Source of the DNA: Nelumbo lutea
Lineage: Eukaryota; Streptophyta; Magnoliopsida; Proteales; Nelumbonaceae
Length of the DNA: 64,000 nucleotides
Direction of reading: 5' to 3'
NCBI GenBank assembly: GCA_022828595.1
Contig: JAKGHH010000008.1
Span: 21,072,378-21,136,377, forward strand
The notes beneath the pieces were generated by a model. It had not been told where the DNA came from. It saw only the letters and a list, made by a program, of their open reading frames with translations, and ran no database searches. Position 1 is the first letter of the stretch. The number at the start of each line of letters is the position of its first letter. Position numbers and translations under genes: made by a program. Positions 10,901 to 22,900 of this stretch are shown here, one piece after another.

Positions 10901-13900
10901 GGTACTTGGTTGGGAAGGATCCAGCCCCAGAGAGTTTGATGGTATTGGTGGTACAACTTCTGGATGCTCCACAACTCTTGAACTTGGCTGGCCTTTGTGA
11001 CGTCGAAAGAAAACACGAAAGGGAGGAGGATCAGGAATAGGGGGCAGCTAAACTAGTTTCTCCTCATTTCTACACTCCCCTTGAGGAGAAACAGGGAAGA
11101 AAGGCTCACTCTCAAAGAAAGAGACATCCATAGAAACAAAATATCTCCGGGAGACGGGATCAAAGCATCGGTACCCCTTTTGAGCGAGGAAGTACCCTAA
11201 GAAGATGCAAGGAATAGCTCGGGGATCCAATTTTCCACGGGTGGGAGCCAGATTTTGAACAAAGCAATGACAACCAAACACACGAGGAGGAATAGAAAGA
11301 AGAGGAGACTTGGGAAAAAGAAGCTAATGTGGGGCTTTGCACTCTAACCAGCGAGAGGGCATACGGTTAATGAGATAGGTAGCACAAAGGACTGCCTCAA
11401 GCCAAAAACGTTTTGGGACATTCATATGGATGAGTAAACCCTTAGCCACTTCAAGAAGGTGTCAGTTCTTTCTTTCTGTTAGTTCGGCTGTCTTAGTTTG
11501 TATGTTTACTTTTTGTTGGGTCTTAAGTCATTAGTTAGTGGGCCTTGTTACTGGGCCTAATCTTACTTAATGTTTATTTCGACTAGGTGTCCCATCACTA
11601 ATCAGGGGCAGTCTTGTCCATTCATGTAACATTATGTAATGCCTTTATATATAATAGATTAGGGCTGGCCGAAGTGATTACTGCCGCCCATTTCATTTCT
11701 GTTCCTCTTCTTCTTCCTCTTCTACTCTCATTCGACAGCCCTATTTCAGCAAACATGGTATCAGAGCACTGATCTTACGACTGGTTACAGCAGCTGCATC
11801 TTCTTCTACTCGCAGGTAACTTTCCCATTCTTCTTGTTGGTTGCTGCAAAGAAACCCTAGAGTTGGTCGTAGAATACAGCTAGACCTACATCTAGGGTTT
11901 CCCTTGGTTGTAGGGCCCAAGGGGAGTTAGACCCAGAGGCTGATGCCCTAATAGACACAGCACAACAGACTGTAGCCATTCGACTAAGATAGATCTGTGT
12001 AGAACAGATCTAGGCGGAAGGACTGATTTCAGCAGTCCTAGAACTGTTCGTGGGTGAAGTTATAACCTGCGGCAGCAGTGTTTAGCACACAGTAGAAGCC
12101 AACACAGCAAGTTGCAGTGTAGTACTCGGTGACAGCAGTAATTTGGGCACAGTGTGCAGTGTTTCAGCTCTGTGTCTGGTTCTCAGGACTGAGTTTACAG
12201 TGCAGCAAGTTCCGTAAGTGTGAAACAGTTCTCTATACATTGGAGTTACAGTCTTGACACTTACAAGTAAGTGAAGATGTCTTCGATATCCGGGGAAGTG
12301 TCTTCTAGAGATGTTAGGGCTTATGGGAGGTCTCCTAATCTGGAGAATCCAAATCTGCATAGCCTACAGATCACAAGTGTGTTGTTGGATGAGTACAACT
12401 TCAGGGAATGGTCTGTCTCAGCCATGCTTTTCATCACATCCCGTGAACTCACTGGTTACTTAGACGGGCAGAAGAAGGAACCAGAAGTGGGAAGTGCTGA
12501 ATATGGAACTTGGCGCAAAGAGAATGCTACAGTTATGTCCTGGCTACTTGCCTCAATGACTCCAAGAGTAGCCAGGACTGTTCAACATTTTTCCACGGCT
12601 GCCAAGATTTGGGAAAAGGTTTCTAAAACCTATGGGCAGAAGAAGAATAATGCCAGAGTTTACAGATTGAATCAAGATATTGCTGCCTTGAGGCAAGGAG
12701 ATATGAGTGTTGCAACATATTTTGCTACACTAGAAGGACTATGGGAAGAGTTAGATCACCACCTTATCATTGACTGGGAGAGTGCTGGAGACAAAGAGAA
12801 GCATGACAAACAAATTGAAGAGGGTAGAGCATTTAAGTTTCTTGCTGGCCTAGATCCTATATATGAGAGCATAAGATCCCAAATTCTGGGAAGGGATGAA
12901 ATGCCAGACTTACATCATGTCTACTACCTTGTGAGGAATGAAGAGGTGAGAAGAAAAGAGATGCAGGTTGATACTCAAACAAAACTAGCTGAACAGCCTG
13001 TGGAGCATTCGGCCCTAATCTCTACAAATCAAAGGGGAAACAGGTACTCTGACAAGAGACATCTGAAGTGCACCCACTGTGGAGGGGAAAGGCATGTGAA
13101 AGAGACCTGTTGGGTTCTCCATCCGCATCTGAAGCCAGCTGCATTGAGGAAAGATAAGAAGCATCAGAAGGGTCAATCTGCAAGTGTGAATTTGGCTATG
13201 GGTCAAAGTGATGATGGTTCAAAACACACATCTACAGTTACTTCCTCTTCCATGGGACAAACTTCTAATTCCCCTCGAACCGAGTCCTTGGGTTTTACTG
13301 CTGATGAGGTAGAGGTACTTAGCCGGGCCCTAGCCCGTCTAAGGACCAACTCTCTTCCATCATCCTCCCTTGCCAGATCAGGTATTGTCTCTGCCTTTAG
13401 TGCTACTAGTTCTATTGATCATGCCTCTTGGATTATTGATTCTGGTGCAACTGACCACATGACACACATGTCTTCTCTATTTTCTTCCTATCATTTAATG
13501 TCTGGCCAAGATAAAATGAGGGCTGCTAATGGTTCTCTCTCTACCATCTCTAGGAAGGGAGTGGTTGACCTAAGCAAGGGCCTCTCACTAAAATTTGTCT
13601 TGCATGTTCCCAATCTTTCTTCAAATCTCTTATCTGTTTCCAAGCTTACCAAAAATTTGAATTGTAGCATAACCTTTTTTCCTACTCACTGTGTCTTTCA
13701 GGACAGTTTGACGAAGAGAACGATTGGGAGCGGTCATGAGTGTGGAGGTCTCTACTACCTTAATGCAGACATCAGTTCGGCCTTGCAAACATCTGCTACG
13801 TGTAGTCAGTCCAATGTGGAGTCAATAGCTAGGTTACATCTATGGCATGCTAGGCTAGGTCATTTACCTTTTTCATCATTGGAAGTGTTGTTTCCAGAAC

Positions 13901-16900
13901 TATTCAAAAGTGTTTCAAGTCAAGAGTTAGTTTGTGAAGTCTGTCAACTATCAAAGCAATGTAGAACTATTTATTCAACTTCAAGTAATGAAATTCGAGC
14001 TTCTTTTGACTTAGTCCACTCTGATGTTTGGGGTCCTTCTCCCATTATTTCTATTGATGGCTTTCGATATTTTATCAGCTTTATTGATCACTATTCTCGA
14101 TGCACATGAATATACTTATTAGGCACGAGAGGAAGTGCCGCGGGTAACCATGACATTTTGCAAAATGATTGAAACACAATTTGGTACGAAGGTCAAACAA
14201 TTAAGGTCAGATAATGTTGCCGAATATTTTGAAAGGTCCTTGAATCTGTTTATGGAGGATGCTGGAATGATTCATCAGTCATCTTGTGCTAGTACCCCTC
14301 AACAGAATGGGGTTGCTGAGCGCAAGAACAGGCACCTATTGGAGACTGCTCGAGCCTTACTATTTCAGCACAAAGTTCCTAAAAACTATTGGTCTCAAGC
14401 AATCCTTACTGCATCATATCTGATAAATCGAATGCCATCCAAGGTATTGGGGATGAAAACTCCTTTCTCTATTCTTTGCCCCCATCTTCCTGACTTTTCT
14501 CTTCCACCGAGAGTCTTTGGTTGTGTATGCTTTATACATGTCAAGGATCCGAAGAAGACCAAATTGGATCCTAGGGCTACAAAGGGAATCTTTTTGGGGT
14601 ACTCCCCTACTCAAAAGGGATACAAGTGTTATGATCCAGTCAACAAGAAAAAATATGTCACAAAGGATGTGGTATTTTTTGAGTCTCAATCCTATTTTCA
14701 ATCTTCCCAGAATCTTCTTCAGGGAGAGACTAGTGGGATGGAAAAGGATTCTTCTATTTCCCCATTCTTTGTACCTCTCTCGACCTCAGGTCTTCTATCT
14801 TCTCCTCCTGATCCACCTAGTTGTGGTATCCTGGGTGAATCTAGTGAGGCTCCCATTGTACCAGCTACTACTAGTGATGTTGCAAATATTACCGAAGACT
14901 CCGGCAAGCTGCAAAGAGATATCAGAATCACCTACAACAGAAGGAAGAAGGGTCCTCTAACTCATGACAGCGACCAATTGGACTCGGATCAACCTGTCTC
15001 AGAAACTCAAGGTAATCCTATCAGTTCCTCTGACTTAGATCTTCCTATTGCCCTTCGTAAGTCTACTCGTTCTTGTACTATCAAATACCCCATTGCTGAT
15101 TTTGTGTCTTACTCACAGTTGTCTCCTCGTTATTGATCTTTTGTGTATGCCCTATCTTCTGTGCATGTTCCTACCAAGTATACTGAGGCAGTATCTGACC
15201 CAAAATGGAAAGAGGCTATGGATGAAGAAATGAAAGCCTTAATGAAAGCAAGAACTTGGGAATTCGTGGATCTACCAGAAGGGAAAGGCACTGTTGGATG
15301 CAAGTGGGTGTTCACTGTGAAGCACAGGGAGGATGGGTCCATTGAGAGGTACAAGGCTAGACTGGTAGCAAAAGGGTTTACTCAAAAAGAAGGGATTGAC
15401 TACAAAGAAACTTTTGCTCCGGTGGCAAAACTCAACACAATCCGAGTTCTATTATCTTTAGCTGCAAATTTCTCCTGGGAGCTACATCAGTTGGACGTGA
15501 AGAATGCTTTCTTGAATGGCGACCTGCATGAAGAGGTGTTCATGGATCCTCCACTAGGTTATGTCTTTGGCAAGAAGGTATGTAGACTGAGAAAGGCCCT
15601 TTACGGCCTTAAGCAGTCCCCTCGAGCTTGGTTTGAGAAGCTATGTGGAGTCATGAAGAAAGGGGGTTACACTCAAAGTGGAGCGGATCATACCCTATTC
15701 ATAAGGAAGAGAAATGGCAAACTTACGACACTTATTGTCTATGTGGATGATATGGTAATTACAGGGAATGATCAGGAAGAGATTAAAAGACTAAAGGAGT
15801 TTTTGGTTGCTGAATTTGAGATCAAAGATCTGGGCCAACTGAGGTACTTTCTTGGGATTGAAGTTGCAAGATCCAAAGAGGGCATCTATATATGTCAGCA
15901 GAAATACATCCTTGATCTTCTTCAAGAGACAGGCATGATGGGGTGTAGGCCAGCCGATACTCCAATAGAACAGAATCATGGTCTACAGGTGTTAGTAGGA
16001 GAGGACTACCCTGATAAGGAAAGATACCAAAAGCTGGTGGGGAAATTGATTTACTTGTCCCTTACTCGCCCGGACATTGCGTATGCTGTACATGTTGTCA
16101 GTTAGTTCATGCACACTCCTAAGATCCCTCACATGAAAGCTGTGGAAAGGATCCTCAGATATTTGAAGTCTTGCCCGGGGAAAGGGATTCTGTTCAGAAA
16201 AAACAGTAAAATTGAAGTTGAAGGATATACTGATGTAGATTGGGCTGGCTCTGTTGGGGACAGGAAATCTACCTCTGGGTACTGTACCTTTGTTGGAGGA
16301 AATTTAGTTACATGGAGGAGTAAAAAACAGAATGTGGTTGCAAGATCTAGTGCAGAGGCTGAGTACCGAGCTATGGCTCATGGTGTTGCTGAACTCTTAT
16401 GGCTAAAGATCCTGCTTGGTGAACTTGGAATAAAGATTGAGTGCCCTCTCAGGTTGTACTGTGACAACAAGGCAGCCATCAACATTGCAAATAACCCAGT
16501 GCAACATGATAGAACAAAACATATTGAGATAGACCATCACTTTGTTAGAGAAAGAATTGTCTCAGGAGAACTTTGCATTCCTTATGCTCCCTCCGAGATG
16601 CAGATTGCAGATGTTCTGACTAAAGGGCTAGCTACAATGAAATTCGTGGACTTACTTGGCAAGCTAAACATGATTGACATCCATGCTTAGCTTGAGGGGG
16701 AGTGTTAGTTCGGCTGTCTTAGTTTGTATGTTTACTTTTTGTTGGGTCTTAAGTCATTAGTTAGTGGGCCTTGTTACTGGGCCTAATCTTACTTAATGTT
16801 TATTTCAACTAGGTGTCCCATCACTAATCAGGGGCAGTCTTGTCCATTCATGTAACATTATGTAATGCCTTTATGTATAATAGATTAGGGCTGGCCGAGG

Positions 16901-19900
16901 TGATTACTGCCGCCCATTTCATTTCTGTTCCTCTTCTTCTTCCTCTTCTACTCTCATTCGACAGCCCTATTTCAGCAAACACTTTCAACAACACCATTTT
17001 GTTGTGGTGTTCAGGCACATGAGCTACGGTGAAGTGATCCATGCGAAGCAAAGAATTCCGTGAGATCATTATGAAAATATTCTTTTGCATTATCGGATTG
17101 GAAAATTTGGATCTCAATTTGAAATTGGGTGAAGATCATTCGTTGGAAATCTTGGATAATTTTGGGTACTTCATCCCTGGTTCACATAGGATATATCCAT
17201 GTGTATCTGGAGTAATCATCAATAAAGGTAATAAAATATTTGTAGCCACTCTCGGACGTTAAAGTAACAGGGCCCCAAACATCAGAATGAATAATATGGA
17301 AAGGAAATTCAGATTTATTATTTTTTGAAGAAAAATGAGTTCTACAATGCCTACTCAATTGGCAAGTTTGACATGTAAACTATGACACTAACACTGACTT
17401 AAACAACTCTGGAAATACCAAACTCAAAGGACAAATGACCGAGACGACTATGCCATAAATAGACCTGACTTGTACTAGACTGACTATTAGACTCTGTGAC
17501 TGTAAGACCAACCTTATTCTCTAGCATGTAGATTCCATCCACCATACGTCCTCTACCAATCGTCTTCCCCGAGGCCAAATCCTGGAGTACACAATAAGAA
17601 GGGAAAAAGGTTACTGAGCAATTTAAAGAATTAGTGATACTACTAACAGAGAACAAATTAATGGGGAATTTTGGAACATGTAAGACATTAGTCAGGGTGA
17701 GGCCATAGGGAAGAGAGATGTTTCCTTGACCAGCTATGGTAGAATATGAACCATCAGCTAGTCTCACCTTGTTTCTTCTAGAGAGGAGGTGGTAGGTCTG
17801 AAAATAAGTGGACTTACCAGTCATATGTTTTGACGCTCTAGAATCAATTATCCAAGGAGAGTCAGGGGGATGAGACGATACATGGAAAGCTGTGGCAGAG
17901 TTACCTGATGTAGATGCAAATGAAGTTGAAGGAGGAGAAGAATCCATCTGATGAATTACTCTACCATAGAGTTCCAAATGGTCACGGAAGGAATTGATAA
18001 TATCCTCCCTCTGGTTAGAACCAGAAGTGTATGTCTGAGCCATATCTGTAGTAGGGGGCTGATTCTCCTGAGAAGCCAAATTTGCTGTGGTGAAATTTCT
18101 TGGACCTTGCTGTCCTGACTTCTTATTCAGGTCTGAACCTTGCTTCTTGCTTAAATCCTGGGCCCATTTGGGCTTCCCATGAAGATCCCAGCATGTTTCC
18201 CGGGCATGTCGGGGTTTCTGGCAGTGGGTGCACCATAGTGTGTCTTTGCCTTCCACTTTTTTTTGAGGGTCCCCCTTATTAAAAAAATTTCCCCCACCTA
18301 TAGTAACATTCCCTTTTGTTGCCAACACAACTACATCCCCTCCGGAGCTGTTCATTAAATTTCTTCTACTCTCTTCCGACTGTATTAATGCATAAACCTC
18401 CTGGATAGAGGGAAGATCTTTGCTGCCTAGGATCTGGACTTTGATGGATTCATATACTAGATTCAAACCATGGAGAAATGTAAACACTCTCTGTTGGGAA
18501 ACAAGCTTCTTGTATGTTTTTGCATCTTCATCACACTTCCAATCTACACTTTGATAGCGATCTAATTCCTTCCAGACGGAGGTCAAATCTGAATAGTATG
18601 CAGAAAGATTCCTCTCCCCCTGTTTACAAGTGGATGATTCTGCCTATAACTGATAGATTTTTGCGTAGTGACGCAGTTCAGAATAGGTCGACTTTGCTTG
18701 CTCCCAAATCTCATAAGCCGTTTCAGCCTGTTTGCTGAAAGGTTGTAGCTGAAGTAGTAGAAGAGAGGTGAAGGCAAACAAGTGCTGAGAATGTTGAACT
18801 GAGTAACCCAGTCAACAGTACTATTATTTATAGTAGATTACAATACAGTGTTACATGAAATGTCTGGAATGCCCCTGATTAGTGATGGGACACCCAGACT
18901 GCTTAAAACACTAAACAGACTTAGGCCCAATAACAAAGGCCCAGTACCTAACAGCTTAAAACCCAATACTAACTAACATGTACACTTATCAGCCGAACCA
19001 ACAATACATAAAAACAGTCAACTTAACACAGCCCACATAAAGTTCCTTCTCACCTGAGGTTGCATAGACACCAAAAGTTAGGACATAACCATGATGTTTT
19101 CCTGGTTCCATCTGTCGTACTCAACACTCTTGGAATTCGGTTATTTAATTCTCCCATTTATATACCCTATTTTTCCCCTTGCAGTAATCTATAACTTGAT
19201 CCCCCTCGACCATTCTAAGTAATTCAGACCATCCAGGGGTATAACAGCCATAGGGAAGGATAAATCTATTCCCCCACTTGTTCCGTTCTGCATTGAGGAG
19301 ACTCCAGATGTGGCAGAGTCTTCACCACTCATAATCACAGCTTCAGGTTACACTTCAACTGAACACAAGGCCAAAAGGAAGCAGCCGAACACCCAAAAAA
19401 ATATTTTACCGAACTCACAGGTCATCACTGGACTACCATAAATCAGGTATGGCTGCTGTAGCAGCATATACAGGTCCTCTCTTGACCTACAAATCAATTG
19501 TGGCTGCTGTTGCAGCACATACAGGTCATCCCCTGACCTACAAGTTCACCAGAAGGCTGCTGTCTCAGCATGTAAAGGTCATTACTGACCTACAGTCTGT
19601 TACAGGGATCAGCTGATCCCACAAAAAGGGAAGAAGAGGGACTGCTCGCCTCACATTAACAGTCTGAACCTATTACAGGTTCTGTTCTGGCACATGACCA
19701 GAAAAAATAAAAAAAAAAGAAGAAGGGAGAGAGAGTACTTCAGTTCGATTTGAATCTGGATATGGATCTTCAATGAATATCTGGATCTGGCGAATGGAGA
19801 AGACAGGGAAGGTGTGCTCGATCTCTTCTTTCGGATCTAACAGTCCCACTTTGATACCATGTTGTCCAGAGGAGAAGGAAGAGAGAGAGAGAGAGAAGAG

Positions 19901-22900
19901 AGAAGAGAGAAGAGAGACAAAAGTTTGGAGTCTCAGAAAGCTGCTGGTGGTGCCAGCTTTTTTGTTATTTATACTAGGGCGACACAACTTAAAATAAAAT
20001 AGGCTGAAAGTACTAAAGTACCCCTGCGGTTGTCCAGAGGAGAAGGAAGAGAGAGAGAGAGAGAAGAGAGAAGAGAGAAGAGAGACAAAAGTTTGGAGTC
20101 TCAGAAAGCTGCTGGTGGTGCCAGCTTTTTTGTTATTTATACTAGGGCGACACAACTTAAAATAAAATAGGCTGAAAGTACTAAAGTACCCCTGCGGTAC
20201 TAAACATACAAAATAACAGCATTTCAATAAGAGAGATTGAATTCAGTGAGGCATCAAATGTTGGACGGTTTGAGTATATTTTGATATGTTATCAAGTAAT
20301 TAAGGGAAATGTGATGATTTAATGTTTATATGCTTAGGATATGAAAAAGTTGATAATTGACCATCTCTAGTTAATTGGCTAGGACATATATGGATACAGT
20401 ATTGGATATGAAATTCACACTAAAAATTGAAGTACCCAACATGATATGGCACCATGTATCCAGGTATCATAGGTGTTGGGATGTTTTGTGATGCAGTAAG
20501 GCAAAGTGAGACAGTTTGATTACAGTAAGTGAGGATTGCCTTTCGACATCTGAAAGGAAATGAATGAAGTGCATTACTTATCCCTCCGATTGTGTATTAT
20601 GTACCCAGAGGATGCTGAATCAGTTAATGGCCTCATTGTTTATCTCGTGGTCACTAGAATAATTTGACACTTTTTCTTGGGCCTAGTGGGGCTTGAGTGG
20701 GTGGCACCTTTTGAGGTCCATAGCTTTGGGAGTCAGAGGTCGACTCTACAAGGAAGCTGCCACTCACATGGTTGTGGGTTGCATAGGAAAAGAGAAACTT
20801 CTGTGTCTGGAAAGAAATCTTCATTAAGCTTTGCAAGGAGTTTAAGGGCATGTCATTAAATGACATACAGAGGACCATTGGGAGTCAGAGGTTGACCCTA
20901 CAAGGAAGCTGCCACTCACATGGTTATGTGGGTTGCATAGGAAAACAGAAACTTCTGTGTCTGGAAAGAAATCCTCGTTAAGCTTTGCAAGGAGTTTAAG
21001 GGCATCTCATTAAATGACATACAGAGGACCATTGTTTAGATCTTGAAATTGCTCCTTTGGCTTTGGGGATCAGAGGCAGAGGTTGTCTCTATGGGGAATC
21101 TGTCATTCATGCTGTTACATAGGTTGTATGGGAAGAGAGAAATTTCTGTGTCTGGAGAGAAGTCCTTGTTAAGCTTTGCAAGGAGTTTAAGGGCATATCA
21201 TTAAATAGAATACAGAGGACCATGGTTTAGATCCTGAAATTGCTCCCGATCCTCAATTCCAGTGGGGGGGGGTGCTTTGTTTTGTCATCCTGGGATGGAG
21301 AAGTGATATTCCATGGAGCAGGGGTTATGGTCAAGGCCCTTGGGAGTTTGTATTGTACACTACCTTAACAAGATTTGGGACACTTCCTCTTCTTTTCCTT
21401 TCCAATTAAGATTGACCCCCAAGAGCTTAACTTGGTTACCAATGGCTAGGTTAGGGAGGGCAGGAGGAAGTAATTTAATTGTTATGCTAGATATCTATTT
21501 TTCAGGCAAGAAATATGGTAGAACAAGATAGAAACAGTCGAATGTAAAAACCAGTACAATTGGGATGTAGGGAAATAAAATGATGAGCAGACAAAATAAA
21601 ATCACCGAACATTATAAGTTAATTCCAATGTAGAATATGCAACATAGGAAGAGCTTTATGTACAGATATAGCTCTATGTGATCATAACATTTGAGTGATG
21701 GGGCTTAAAATTTTCTTTACTTGTATTCTTTTATGTCCTCTCTTGTATATTTGTAGGATTTTGTTAGAATGAGGCAACGGACAACTTCATATTGAATAAA
21801 TGTAACTATCTAATCTAAAACACTTTGATCACATCTTTGCCACTGCAGAGATGTTCCATCTTCTCTTTATGTTTTAATTGATTTCATATAGGATTTTAGA
21901 TGTTTAAATAGTCAATATCATGATGATGATTCAATCAAACTTAAAAATATCCTTTTTTCAAAATTGTCTGATATAGAGATCAAGTTTTACTGTATTTGTA
22001 TCTTTTGTTCATGAACCTTGTATATATTTGTAGCTGAAATATCCATTAGGCCTTACAAAGTTTCATCTAATTGATCACAGAGATCTTATATGTTAATATT
22101 CAGGTTCCTGATGAAATTCTAATCGACAGATGTGTTGGAAGAAGGTTGGACCCAGTGACTGGAAAAATTTACCATATAAAGAATTTTCCCCCAGAGTCAG
22201 AGGAAATCAAAACAAGGCTTGTAACCCGTACTGATGATACTTCAGAGAAAGTATGGTCATATATTCTTTAAACTTGCATCCATATTTTCCCTTTCTGTCC
22301 CTCATATTCTGCCCTTTTCTTTATGGGTTCTGCATAATGTTCAATTTCTCCACATAGACTGTGACGTAATATTACAATATCTATCCATAATAGCTGATCT
22401 TCACTTTTCCTTAAGCCGTCTTAACTTCATAATTTCCTTTTATGCTGAAGGAGAAACAACATGGTCTAATACATGTGGTGGATATAGACAAAAGTAACAT
22501 GATCAAAGTCAGATTCTGTTATCCCTACCCACCTGGAATCCCATAAGAGGCATGAGATCAGAAAAACTTTCAGGATTCCCTTTGAAAAGCTAAAACTATA
22601 GGAACTATTTACTTATCTGTATGGTCTATTGGGGGAGGGGGGCTATATTTGACTACCTACTGCTGATGGAAAGGTCTTCATAGGAATATCCTGGAAGCCA
22701 CTTCCCAAGTATCTGGCATATCTGGATGTTTAAATGAAACACTTCTTTCAAAATAGTTGTGCTTTTACTATGTGAATCCCTTGATTTGACTTTGCGAATA
22801 GTTGCACTTCAGTTTCTTAGTCATTCTTCATCAGAAATAAAGGATTAATTTATGATGAAAATTAAATTTATTCAGCAAAAGGTAATACAATAATCACCAA

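Larger units (their letters stand above)
11477..16981 (+). mobile_element. Near-complete Ty1/Copia element nested in element A
   Basis: This 5505-bp element is in the sense orientation of the adenylate kinase gene. It has two 279-bp LTRs (11477-11755 and 16703-16981) that differ at three positions, all A/G transitions. A primer-binding site follows the 5' LTR and a polypurine tract precedes the 3' LTR. The 5-bp target duplication CTTTC is at 11472-11476 and 16982-16986. Domain order gag, protease, integrase, RT, RNase H defines Copia. It is inserted in the integrase region of element A, whose reading resumes on both sides. Three nonsense codons and one frameshift disable its polyprotein. Confidence 0.97.
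8979..20229 (-). mobile_element. Copia element A (antisense), host of nested insertions
   Basis: This Ty1/Copia element in intron 4 reads opposite to the gene. Its 5' LTR is at the right (19860-20229) and its 3' LTR at the left (8979-9169). The primer-binding site is complementary to 19849-19859 (TGGTATCAAAG on the minus strand), next to the 5' LTR. The polypurine tract is the complement of 9170-9181. The 5-bp target duplication AGAGA is at 8974-8978 and 20230-20234. Removing the nested Copia (11477-16981), the solo LTR (18729-19028), their duplications and a 168-bp LTR duplication leaves about 5.3 kb, normal for Copia. By eye the two LTRs differ at roughly 4% of aligned positions. Confidence 0.9.

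Noticed and set aside
19673..20227. 184-codon minus-strand protein with a 56-residue repeat
   Set aside because: It is the translation of the 168-bp duplicated part of an LTR; no domain and no start context.
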